Origin: JADGGM01 sp025449955
GTDB lineage: Bacteria; Gemmatimonadota; Gemmatimonadetes; Gemmatimonadales; Gemmatimonadaceae
DNA length: 13,588 nucleotides
Reading direction: 5' to 3'
NCBI GenBank assembly: GCA_036554285.1
Contig: DATBNO010000069.1
Span: forward strand, 1 to 13,588
Positions 1 to 6,602 of the stretch are shown here, one piece after another. Position numbers and translations under genes: made by a program. How positions within the stretch are numbered: the first letter of the stretch is position 1; each line of letters starts with the position of its first letter. The notes beneath the pieces are model-generated. The model did not search any database, was not told where the DNA came from, and worked only from the letters and a program-made list of their open reading frames with translations.

Positions 1-590
1 GCTGACACGGTGTCGTAGTAGGTTGGGCCCGGCGAGCCGCACGAGTACCAACCCTGATTGCTGTGCGAGCGGCCACGGATGAACTCACCCGTCGAGTAGC
101 ACAGTCCCACGGGGAAGGTGTTCGTGAACATCGCGTAGCGCGCAAAGTTTTCCGCGGCCAGCTCGAGACGACGCACATAGCGCGTCCCGCTCGAGTCGAA
201 CGCTTCCGACACGATGCTGGCGTACTGGCCGAACTCGCCCGTCACGTTACCGGACACGCCGGCGTACACGTTGACGTGCAGATTCGGTATCAACTGGCCA
301 TCGGCGCCAGTGATCGTCCCGTTAGAAATCAGCGTCACGTACCCGCTGTCCGGCAGATGGATGGTCGTGTCCTTGCTGATACTCGCCTTCCCCATCGCCA
401 GCCCGGCTTCGGCCGCATAGCGGTAGTCGCGCTCGCGGTCGAACGAGTGACTCAGAATCGTCGAGCTTCCGGTGAGCAAAATCGCGGACAACGCGATCGC
501 AGCCAGAGTGACGGTCAAAAGGAGGACGAGGATCAGCGCAGACCCGCGCCGAATCGTCCGCCCGCTCCACATCCAAGATGCGCGCGGCAT
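1..590 (-). CDS. PilX/DUF4900-like type IV pilus accessory protein (3' end outside window)
   Basis: The gene is partial: it opens at ATG 590-588 and stays open to base 1, giving at least 196 residues. An in-frame ATG at 605-603 is possible, but the ATG at 590 has a strong Shine-Dalgarno (AGGAGA, 6 bases upstream), so I chose it. The N-terminus is basic (RTIRRGSALILVLLL), with a prepilin-like Gly16-Ser17 junction followed by a hydrophobic helix at about 17-40. After the helix comes DRERDYRYAAEAGL (about 51-64), the hallmark downstream of the helix in PilX-type proteins. The region near 170-196 (GRSHSNQGWYSCGSP) resembles the 'H-N ... G-P' segment of DUF4900-like pilus proteins. It has no Glu at +5, unlike classical prepilins, which is also common in PilX. 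It follows the PilW-like gene by 20 bases and probably acts in the inner membrane and periplasm with the minor pilins. Family assignment is by motif only. Confidence 0.8.
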   Translation of the reverse strand, partial: MPRASWMWSGRTIRRGSALILVLLLTVTLAAIALSAILLTGSSTILSHSFDRERDYRYAAEAGLAMGKASISKDTTIHLPDSGYVTLISNGTITGADGQLIPNLHVNVYAGVSGNVTGEFGQYASIVSEAFDSSGTRYVRRLELAAENFARYAMFTNTFPVGLCYSTGEFIRGRSHSNQGWYSCGSPGPTYYDTVS

Positions 591-610
591 GGGTTGTCTC
601 CTCATGGTGC

Positions 611-1765
611 TCACGGAACGGTGACGGCACCCGCCGCCACGATAGGCGAGTTCGATGGCGAGCAATCCTGCGCCACGACCCCGTACTGCCAACTTCCAGA
701 CGGCGGATTGATATCGTCGTAGGTATAGGTCGGCGACGACGCAGCGACGCTCGTCACCACGTCTGTCCAGGTTGGATCGCCGACTGCGCGACGGTAGATC
801 AGGTACGTCTCGATGTCCTTCTCACCGGCATCCTGGTCCAGTGATTCGGGCCAACTGAGGATCACCTTCGCCGGCGTCGTTGTGTCGTACACGGCACTGA
901 AGGACGTCGGCGCGATCGGCGCCGTACCGCACACGGTGCTATGAAGCATGCCGGCGTTCAGCAGCTGCGTCGACGTTTGCACCACGCGCGTCACGATGCC
1001 CTTCTGCGGGTCAGCGTATGTGCCGGCGACACGAATGCTCACCATGCGAATGCTGTCCACCCAGGCGAACTTGCCCGTGTCCGCCACCGAGCCGTGCGCC
1101 GCCGCGTTGTGATAGAGCGGGAGGCTCGCCGTCGGAATGGCGACGAGATTGCCGGCAGAGTCGGGCTTGTAGTACGTGAAGATTGGCGGATCACCGCTAT
1201 TCCAGATGATTCCGCTGGCGACGACTTTAGGCGTACCATCGTTTACGCGCCGGAAGAGCACGTACTCATTGCCGGCCGATACCGTGCTGTCCTGCGAGGT
1301 CCAATACGAGATCGTCTCTGCGGATCCCGGCACACCGTTCTGCAGATAATTCATCTGCGGGTATATCACCGCGCTGTTCGGCAGCGTGATCTGCTGCGTA
1401 GTGAGGATGCTGGCAGTCGACATCGAATCGACGTCCGGATCGTAGTACGCGGCGTTGATGTCGTTCGGGTCGCGCGTCACGATGTCCGCGTTGAAGGTCA
1501 ACGAAAACTGGCCGGCCTGCACGATCATCGGCTGGTTGGACAACACGCCGGTGCCGGCTAACCGAAGGTCGCGGTCGACCGTGTTCTGCGAGAAGCGCGC
1601 GTTCTGTTGGGCATCGAGTCGACCGGCGCTCGCGCTCAGAGACCGCGCTTGCATCTTGAAGAACGGAACGGCAAGACCGAACACGGCGACGAAGAGCGTC
1701 AACGCGATCATCATTTCGATGAGCGTGACACCGCGACGCGCGCGAGGCAGCATTGATGGCGTCAT
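611..1765 (-). CDS. PilW-like minor pilin with C-terminal fibronectin-III-like domain
   Basis: This 384-residue protein carries a class III (type IV) prepilin signal. A short basic leader ends RARRG (Gly12), followed by VTLIEMMIALTLFVAVFGLA with Glu17 at the +5 position of the mature protein and a hydrophobic helix at about 13-36. Prepilin peptidase would cut after Gly12. Residues 40-75 (DAQQNARFSQNTVDRDLRLAGTG) are typical of PilW-like minor pilins. The central region is a long beta-rich domain. Residues about 282-384 look like a fibronectin type III domain: PTSFSAV, ILSWPES (Trp305), YLIYRR, a Tyr/Asp-rich strand and WQYGVVAQD. Cys279 and Cys368 might pair. An upstream GAGGA lies about 10 bases before the ATG. 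It follows the PilV-like gene by 13 bases in the same operon. The pilin assignment is strong; the PilW subtype and FnIII call rest on pattern only. Confidence 0.85.
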   Translation of the reverse strand: MTPSMLPRARRGVTLIEMMIALTLFVAVFGLAVPFFKMQARSLSASAGRLDAQQNARFSQNTVDRDLRLAGTGVLSNQPMIVQAGQFSLTFNADIVTRDPNDINAAYYDPDVDSMSTASILTTQQITLPNSAVIYPQMNYLQNGVPGSAETISYWTSQDSTVSAGNEYVLFRRVNDGTPKVVASGIIWNSGDPPIFTYYKPDSAGNLVAIPTASLPLYHNAAAHGSVADTGKFAWVDSIRMVSIRVAGTYADPQKGIVTRVVQTSTQLLNAGMLHSTVCGTAPIAPTSFSAVYDTTTPAKVILSWPESLDQDAGEKDIETYLIYRRAVGDPTWTDVVTSVAASSPTYTYDDINPPSGSWQYGVVAQDCSPSNSPIVAAGAVTVP

Positions 1766-1778
1766 GGCTCAGGCGTCC

Positions 1779-2165
1779 TCAGAACGCGGCGATGATGGAG
1801 GTCTTCTTCATCGGTGTCGACAACGCCGTGGCCGTCACGACCACCGTCACGACCTTGTAGTCCTTGGTCGACGTCGACGTGTGCGTGATGTACGTCTGGC
1901 GCTTGAACCCCGGATAGCCGGCGATCCCCGTCTCTGTCGCAACGAACTTCGTCTCGAGCGTGGAGTAGACCGGATACGCTTTGATTTGCTCGACCCGCGC
2001 AACGGCGAGGTCGCCGGCCATGGACATCTCGTAGCCGGTCCCCGACGTGTGCGACAAGCGCGTAACGAACATCCCCATTCCGAGCATCGCGCCAGTCAGG
2101 ATCACGAGCGCGATCATCGTCTCGATCAGAGTTAGGCCTTTGCGGGCACGCATCGAGATGGTCAT
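1779..2165 (-). CDS. PilV-like minor type IV pilin
   Basis: A 128-residue protein with a clear prepilin signal: MTISMRARKG, cleavage after Gly10, then LTLIETMIALVILTGAMLG with Glu15 at mature +5. The helix (about 11-32) would anchor it in the inner membrane before assembly. The MTIETMIALVIL-type core and small size fit the PilV/GspI group of minor pseudopilins. I start it at ATG 2165, which overlaps the TGA of the upstream pilin (ATGA), suggesting translational coupling; an ATG at 2153 is also possible. A longer in-frame reading back to 2204 lies inside the upstream gene and adds no pilin-like sequence. The leucine codon at the cleavage site is a rare CTA embedded in GCCTAAC (2131-2137). The C-terminal part is Thr/Ser/Val-rich beta strand. 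The exact partner and function are not visible. Confidence 0.85.
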   Translation of the reverse strand: MTISMRARKGLTLIETMIALVILTGAMLGMGMFVTRLSHTSGTGYEMSMAGDLAVARVEQIKAYPVYSTLETKFVATETGIAGYPGFKRQTYITHTSTSTKDYKVVTVVVTATALSTPMKKTSIIAAF

Positions 2166-2767
2166 AGACTCGCCTGCTCCCAAGTACCAGTGAGATAGCG
2201 CCACCAGAGCGTCCGCCCTGTGGACTGAATCACGCGAATGCAGCGAAAGTCGTCGTTGTTGGCGCGCCTGGACGTGATATAGATGTCCGCGTCGCTGCTG
2301 GCCGCGCCGTCGCGGTGGAAGATCAGCGTCGGCATTCCATCTACCGTCTTGATAGTGCCGCCGCTAATCGGGCTGCCGACCGAACCTGAAATGCCGGTCG
2401 GCGGCACCGCGAAGTGCACCGAATCCTCGAGCGACGCGTAGATCACGTGCTCGCCCGCATCGACGGCAGCGTTGTTGTTGTTGTCTTCGAGGATGCGCAT
2501 ACGGCTATTCACCGTGTCGAAGCTCACGACAACGTCGTACTGACGTGTGACCGCCAAGCGCTCCGCATTCTGCAGGGCGACACGCACCGTTCGCGCGGCA
2601 GCGTCAACGCGGAACTGCGTGAAATTCACCTTCGGGTAGGCAAAGGCCGCGACGATACCAATGATCGCGATCACGATCATGAGCTCGATCACGGTGAATG
2701 CCCGGTTAGGCCTGTGCCGCGATAGGAGCGCTCGCGTTGGCGAGCCTTGGCGTCTGGTGGTGCGCAT
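2162..2767 (-). CDS. GspH/FimT-like minor pilin, first gene of the pilin operon
   Basis: A 201-residue prepilin-type protein. The leader is long (23 residues) and basic, and the helix is FTVIELMIVIAIIGIVAAFA (about 24-43) with Glu28 at +5. The residue before the predicted cleavage is Ala23 (RPNRA/FTVIE) instead of the usual Gly. After the helix, RVDAAARTVRVALQNAERLAVTR (about 53-75) is typical of GspH/FimT, where an alpha-helical spine leads into a beta domain. The rest is beta-rich, with WWRYLTGTWE near the end. FimT-like minor pilins help start pilus assembly and in some species bind DNA; no DNA-binding role can be claimed here. It starts after a 271-base gap downstream of argF, so a promoter is expected in that gap. 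The ribosome binding site is weak (GTGAGA). The stop overlaps the next gene by four bases. Confidence 0.87.
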   Translation of the reverse strand: MRTTRRQGSPTRALLSRHRPNRAFTVIELMIVIAIIGIVAAFAYPKVNFTQFRVDAAARTVRVALQNAERLAVTRQYDVVVSFDTVNSRMRILEDNNNNAAVDAGEHVIYASLEDSVHFAVPPTGISGSVGSPISGGTIKTVDGMPTLIFHRDGAASSDADIYITSRRANNDDFRCIRVIQSTGRTLWWRYLTGTWEQASL

Positions 2768-2802
2768 GGCGTCTCACACTGGCTGTTGGCCTGTTGTCGC
2801 CG

Positions 2803-2819
2803 GGCCGGTACAACCGGCC
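2803..2819 (-). promoter_or_regulatory. Perfect 7-base inverted repeat in the pilin leader
   Basis: GGCCGGT and ACCGGCC flank a three-base loop, making a perfect GC-rich stem 36 bases upstream of the GspH-like start codon. On the minus strand it is followed by CGGCG rather than a T run, so it does not look like a terminator. It could be a 5' leader hairpin affecting translation or stability, or a small operator. The structure is seen directly; the role is inference. Confidence 0.4.
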
Positions 2820-3003
2820 ATCAAGTTCGGCGGCGCAGGCAGCCCGTGCGGGCGCGCCAAGCGCAGGCTGGGTCGAATGCGCGACCCGTGCCCAGTTTCA
2901 AGTCATTGATATGTAGGGGGTTACAACGGAAGGAATAGCGCGGCGCTACGCAAAGACTCGCGGGTTAGCTAATAACTTGCAAGTGTTTGTGCGCCTTGCA
3001 GAA

Positions 3004-3018
3004 GCCGCTCCGAGCGGC
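3004..3018 (-). terminator. Possible terminator hairpin after argF
   Basis: GCCGCTC and GAGCGGC are separated by one base (in RNA, a 6-base stem with a 3-base loop), 20 bases past the argF stop. On the minus strand only TTCT follows, so the U tract is poor. It may be a weak intrinsic terminator, a stabilising 3' hairpin, or chance. Confidence 0.3.
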
Positions 3019-3038
3019 CGGCATTTTCAATCGACCTT

Positions 3039-3971
3039 TCAGCCCTGTTTGTTGCCGGCCATAAGGATCGCCATCACGGCCTTCTGGACGTGCAGTCGAT
3101 TCTCAGCCTCATCCCACACGCGGCTCTGTGGGCCGTCGATTACGTCCGCAGCGACTTCTTCGCCGCGATGCGCCGGGAGGCAGTGCAGAAAGATCGCGTC
3201 GCGCTTCGCTTTGGCCATGAGTTTGGACGTGACCGTGAACCCGGCGAATGCGCGCATCCGGCGCTCCTGTTCTTCTTCCTGCCCCATCGACGCCCATACA
3301 TCCGTATTCACCACGTCCGCGCCGTCGACCGCCTCCGCCACATCGCGAACGATCTTTACCACGGCCGTTGTTTGCGCGCGTGCCAGGATCTTGGCGTCGG
3401 GATCGTAGCCTTCGGGGCATGCGAGCCTGAGCTCGAATCCCAAACGATACGCCGCGTTGATCCACGAATTGGCCATGTTGTTGCCGTCGCCGATCCACGC
3501 CACCCGCTTGCCCGCCCACCCGCCTAGATGTTGCCTAACGGTTAGCAAATCGGCCAGCACCTGACACGGATGCAGCAGATCGGTGAGGCCGTTGATCACC
3601 GGCACATCGGCGTACTTCGCCAACTCCTCGACCTCGGCGTGCGCGAACGTGCGGATCATGATGCCGTCCACATACCGCGACAGCACGCGTGCCGTGTCGG
3701 CGATGGGCTCGCCGCGACCGAGTTGAATGTCGCGCGGCGACAAAAACAGCGCGTGTCCGCCGAGGTGCCAGGTCCCCACCTCGAACGACACGCGCGTTCG
3801 TGTCGACGACTTCATGAAGATCATCGCCAAAGACTTGCCGGCCAGCGGATGTTCGGTGTACTGGCCGCGGCGCATGGTGTCCGCCAGTTGAAACAGCTCG
3901 CCGAGTTCCTGTGCAGAGAAGTCCGGGATGGCCAGAAAGTCGCGGTGCATGCCGTTCGGTCTATGGGTCAT
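3039..3971 (-). CDS. argF: Ornithine carbamoyltransferase
   Basis: This enzyme transfers the carbamoyl group from carbamoyl phosphate to ornithine, giving citrulline in cytoplasmic arginine synthesis. All signatures are present in the 310 residues: KSSTRTR (54-60) binding carbamoyl phosphate, HPCQ (134-137), GDGNNMANSW (161-170), the ornithine loop DVWASMGQE (224-232) and HCLPAHRG (263-270) with the catalytic Cys. The SMG loop and HCLP favour ornithine over acetylornithine or aspartate as acceptor. Length is normal for the family. The start is ATG 3971; Met8 (3950) would also give a complete domain, and neither has a Shine-Dalgarno. It follows hslU by 14 bases, a gap containing one GTTAGGC word. 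It also contains CTAACGGTTAG, a small inverted repeat at 3536-3546 within coding sequence. The usual arg genes are not next to it, so it probably travels as the last gene of the housekeeping run. Confidence 0.96.
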   Translation of the reverse strand: MTHRPNGMHRDFLAIPDFSAQELGELFQLADTMRRGQYTEHPLAGKSLAMIFMKSSTRTRVSFEVGTWHLGGHALFLSPRDIQLGRGEPIADTARVLSRYVDGIMIRTFAHAEVEELAKYADVPVINGLTDLLHPCQVLADLLTVRQHLGGWAGKRVAWIGDGNNMANSWINAAYRLGFELRLACPEGYDPDAKILARAQTTAVVKIVRDVAEAVDGADVVNTDVWASMGQEEEQERRMRAFAGFTVTSKLMAKAKRDAIFLHCLPAHRGEEVAADVIDGPQSRVWDEAENRLHVQKAVMAILMAGNKQG

Positions 3972-3985
3972 TCGTTAGGCCGGCT

Positions 3986-5470
3986 TTATAGTATGTACCG
4001 GCGCAGATCTTCGTCTTCGACAATCGCCTTGAGGCGATCGCGCACCGTCGCGCCATCGATCACGATGGCTTTCGTGCCGCGGTCCGGCAGATCGTACAGC
4101 ACGTCCTCGAGGAGCGACGACATTACGGTGTGCAGACGACGAGCGCCGATGTTCTCCATGCGTTCGTTGACGGCGGTCGCGATGCGCGCGAGCTCGGCAA
4201 TTGCGTCCTCGGTGAACGTGAGCGGCGCACCCTCGGCCGCCACCAGTGCCGCGTACTGCTTGGTCAGCGCATTCTCGGGCTCGGTCATGATACGGACGAA
4301 GTCCTGCTCCGTCAGCGGCTTTAGCTCGACGCGAATGGGGAAGCGTCCCTGCAGCTCCGGAATCAAATCGCTCGGCTTCGACACATGGAATGCGCCGGCC
4401 GCAATGAACAGGACGTGATCCGTCTTTACCATGCCGTACTTCGTCTGCACGTTCGAGCCTTCCACAATGGGCAGCAGGTCGCGCTGGACGCCTTCGCGAG
4501 AAACGTCGGGACCGCCCATCTGCGATCGCTCACCCGCGATTTTGTCGATCTCGTCGAGGAAGATGATGCCCATCTTCTCGACGCGCTCCAGCGCATCCGA
4601 CGTGACGTCTTCCATGTCGACCAATTTCTCCAGCTCTTGATCGAGGAGGATGCGGCGCGCCTCCGAGACTTTCACCGTGCGCTTCTTGCGCCGCTTGGGC
4701 ATCATGTCCTGCAGCATCTCGGTGAAGTTCTCGACGCCTTCGGGCGCGCCCTGCGGCACGAGCATGTCGAACATGGGCGCGCCCTGATGCGTCACCTCGA
4801 CTTCGACTTCCCGCTCTTCGAGTTGGCCATCGCGCAATAGCTGGCGCAGCTTGTCGCGCGTGCGGTTGTAGCGCTCTTTGGTCGCGTCGGGACCACTGCC
4901 TTCGCGAGCGACCTCGCCGCCGGACGACACCACGAACAGCGACGGTCCACTGCCCGTACCCGCGGCCGCCGGCGCCGCGCTCTGCTGTCCTTCAGCAGCG
5001 GCTTCCGTTGGGCGCGGCAGCAACAGGTCCAACAATCGCTCATCGACGCGTTCGTAGGCCAAGTCTTCGACTTCGTTTTCGCGTTCGGTGCGGACCATGT
5101 CGATCGCGCTCTCGACGAGATCGCGGACCATGGACTCGACGTCGCGGCCGACGTAGCCGACCTCGGTGAACTTCGACGCTTCGACCTTGCTGAACGGCGC
5201 GCCGGCGAGACGAGCGAGGCGGCGGGCAATTTCCGTCTTGCCGACGCCGGTCGGTCCGATGAGGATGATGTTGTTAGGCGAAATTTCGTCCCGAATGCCT
5301 TCGGGCGCTTGTTGCCGGCGCCACCGATTGCGCAGCGCTATGGCGACGGCCTTTTTCGCTTCATCCTGACCGACGATGTAGCGATCGAGCTCGGCCACGA
5401 TCTGGCGCGGCGTGAGGTCGGCGAGCTTTGCGATTGCTTGTTGCGTGTGCTTGGAAGGCATGTATCGCAT
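3986..5470 (-). CDS. hslU: HslU (ClpY), ATPase subunit of the HslUV protease
   Basis: HslU is an AAA+ unfoldase whose hexamer caps the HslV peptidase and threads proteins into it. Domains seen in the 494 residues: N-terminal LTPRQIVAELDRYIVGQDEAK (19-39); Walker A GPTGVGKT (72-79); pore motif GYVGRD (105-110); an intermediate (I) domain of about 110-265; Walker B IIFLDEIDKI (302-311); sensor-2 GARRLH (442-447); and the C-terminal tail LRRYIL, which in this family docks into HslV. It is longer than the typical 440-460 residues because of an Ala/Gly/Ser-rich stretch at about 155-195 in the I domain, the part that handles substrates. The start at 5470 is 24 bases after hslV; Met4 is an alternative. 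The pair forms a standard hslVU unit. One GTTAGGC word lies at 5273-5279, encoding Pro-Asn near Walker A. Confidence 0.97.
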   Translation of the reverse strand: MRYMPSKHTQQAIAKLADLTPRQIVAELDRYIVGQDEAKKAVAIALRNRWRRQQAPEGIRDEISPNNIILIGPTGVGKTEIARRLARLAGAPFSKVEASKFTEVGYVGRDVESMVRDLVESAIDMVRTERENEVEDLAYERVDERLLDLLLPRPTEAAAEGQQSAAPAAAGTGSGPSLFVVSSGGEVAREGSGPDATKERYNRTRDKLRQLLRDGQLEEREVEVEVTHQGAPMFDMLVPQGAPEGVENFTEMLQDMMPKRRKKRTVKVSEARRILLDQELEKLVDMEDVTSDALERVEKMGIIFLDEIDKIAGERSQMGGPDVSREGVQRDLLPIVEGSNVQTKYGMVKTDHVLFIAAGAFHVSKPSDLIPELQGRFPIRVELKPLTEQDFVRIMTEPENALTKQYAALVAAEGAPLTFTEDAIAELARIATAVNERMENIGARRLHTVMSSLLEDVLYDLPDRGTKAIVIDGATVRDRLKAIVEDEDLRRYIL

Positions 5471-5494
5471 CGATTCCGGTGAGCGTCCGCCGGA

Positions 5495-6037
5495 TCACAA
5501 CTCCAAAACGGTAATGTTCTTATTCGTGTAGATGCAGATGTCGGCCGCGATCTCGAGACTCTGGCGAACGATTTCCGCCGGCGCGAGCGCGGACTCCGCA
5601 ATGAGCGCGCGCGCCGACGCGAGCGCGTACGAGCCGCCAGAACCGATCGCTAGTATGCCGTCTTCGGGTTCGATGATCTCCCCGGTACCGGACACGACGA
5701 ACCCGTGCTGTCGATCGGTGACGGCGAGCAGGGCCTCGAGACGTCGCAGCACGCGATCACTGCGCCAATCCTTGGCTAACTCGACAGCCGCGCGGGGAAG
5801 GTTTTCCGGGAAGCGGTCCAACTTCTCTTCGAACTTCTCGAAGAGCGTGAACGCGTCCGCTGCGGCGCCGGCAAATCCGGCGAGCACTTTGCCGCCCTTG
5901 AGTGTGCGAACCTTTTGTGCATTCGCTTTCATCACGGTTTCGCCAACCGTGACCTGACCGTCGCCGCCGAGCGCAACTTTCCCGTCGCGTCGGACGCCAA
6001 GGATCGTGGTGGCGTGGATACGAGGCATACCCGTCAT
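5495..6037 (-). CDS. hslV: HslV (ClpQ), peptidase subunit of the HslUV protease
   Basis: HslV is a proteasome-beta-like N-terminal threonine peptidase acting with HslU. The 180-residue sequence matches the family throughout: RIHATTILGVRRDGKVALGG has the Thr that should become the new N-terminus (Thr10 of this reading). It is followed by GDGQVT with the conserved Asp, NAQKVRTL with the conserved Lys, GFAGAAADAFTLFEKFEEKL, AVELAKDWRSDR, LLAVTD, AIGSGGSYALA and ICIYTN. A propeptide of 6-9 residues must be removed, so this is the HATT-type form rather than the Met-Thr form of Escherichia coli. Met4 (6028) is as likely a start as 6037; neither has a clear Shine-Dalgarno. The 98 bases upstream are the largest gap between xerC and argF and may hold a promoter, but no boxes convinced me. 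Confidence 0.96.
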   Translation of the reverse strand: MTGMPRIHATTILGVRRDGKVALGGDGQVTVGETVMKANAQKVRTLKGGKVLAGFAGAAADAFTLFEKFEEKLDRFPENLPRAAVELAKDWRSDRVLRRLEALLAVTDRQHGFVVSGTGEIIEPEDGILAIGSGGSYALASARALIAESALAPAEIVRQSLEIAADICIYTNKNITVLEL

Positions 6038-6135
6038 GGCCGGAAAGATAGTCCGAAGCCATGTCAGGTGCTCGCCAGGAGGCCTTCCTCACGGACCGAG
6101 TTTGACCGCGCGCGGGACGCGCCGGCGCTCGGCTG

Positions 6136-6549
6136 CTACTCGTCGCTGGTTGCAGGCCAGCCGTAGACTGGGGCGCGTGTGCCGTCGAAATCATCGCTCC
6201 GACGCGAATCATCACCGATGGAGGCCGGCTGGAGACGGCTCGGGGGACCATTGATGAGATCCATCAGGTAACGCCAGTTGAGCACGACGCCCGCGACGAC
6301 CAAGGCGATGCCCACGAACGTGGCTGCGACTGAGAACGGGGAACCACCGCCGCTCAGCAGCACCAGCGCGGTACAGACGAGACTCCCACCGAGGCATCCC
6401 TGCCCAACTTTGTTTCGCTCCGGTCGCGCGACTCGGCGGCGTTCGATGCCGAACGGTTCGTCGTGGAGGGCCGCGTCGGCGATCAATGCGCCGCCTACGA
6501 CGGCGGCGATCAGGCCGCCTAGAAATGGGAGTACTTCCATCCAACTCAT
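6136..6549 (-). CDS. Unrecognised small membrane protein, three predicted helices
   Basis: I do not recognise this 137-residue protein. From ATG 6549 it has a hydrophobic N-terminal segment (about 4-27, LPFLGGLIAAVVGGALIADA) and a basic loop (28-50, IERRRVARPERNK). Two further hydrophobic segments follow (about 51-66, LGGSLVCTALVLLSGG; and 71-91, ATFVGIALVVAGVVLNW). The tail (about 105-137) is hydrophilic, acidic and charged (SRRSDDFDG). The positive-inside rule puts the basic loop in the cytoplasm, with the tail on the opposite side if all three segments span. The frame is open to a TTG at 6594, but those extra residues look non-membrane; ATG 6540 is also possible. It sits between xerC and hslV, where the Bacillus-type cluster has no gene. 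The consistent membrane pattern in an open frame filling the gap makes it credible; function is unknown. Confidence 0.65.
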   Translation of the reverse strand: MSWMEVLPFLGGLIAAVVGGALIADAALHDEPFGIERRRVARPERNKVGQGCLGGSLVCTALVLLSGGGSPFSVAATFVGIALVVAGVVLNWRYLMDLINGPPSRLQPASIGDDSRRSDDFDGTRAPVYGWPATSDE

Positions 6550-6602
6550 GACACTGTCCGGGTGCAAGAAAGGAGCCGTCCACGGCGTCCTCAATGGCAG
6601 TT

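Larger units (their letters stand above)
2768..3038 (-). other. Intergenic region between argF and the pilin operon, rich in inverted repeats
   Basis: No gene is supported here. Both flanking genes read leftward, so the region should hold the end of the argF transcript and the promoter and leader of the pilin operon. Visible structure: a compact hairpin just downstream of the argF stop (3004-3018), a longer-loop repeat TGCAAG/CTTGCA (2978-2983 with 2995-3000), GGGTCG/CGACCC (2870-2875 with 2882-2887), and a perfect 7-base stem (2803-2819) about 36 bases before the pilin start. A duplicated GCGCAGGC occurs at 2833-2840 and 2861-2868. Bases 2896-2936 are AT-richer than the surroundings and are the likeliest promoter zone, but I find no good -35/-10 pair or sigma-54 site on the minus strand. 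No tRNA-like fold was seen. Confidence 0.6.

Noticed and set aside
63..722. 219-codon plus-strand frame at the left edge
   Set aside because: It is opposite the PilX- and PilW-like genes, Arg/His/Pro-rich, with no family signature.
2881..2936. Sigma-54 or sigma-70 promoter for the pilin operon
   Set aside because: The zone is AT-richer, but no -24/-12 or -35/-10 pair with acceptable spacing was found on the minus strand.
3533..3547. CTAAC-G-GTTAG inverted repeat inside argF as an operator
   Set aside because: It is within conserved coding sequence far from a start; more simply, a GTTAGGC word next to a GTTAGC.
3090..4840. Several long plus-strand open frames opposite argF and hslU
   Set aside because: They mirror strongly conserved minus-strand genes, are Arg/His-rich as expected for GC-rich antisense frames, and show no domain.
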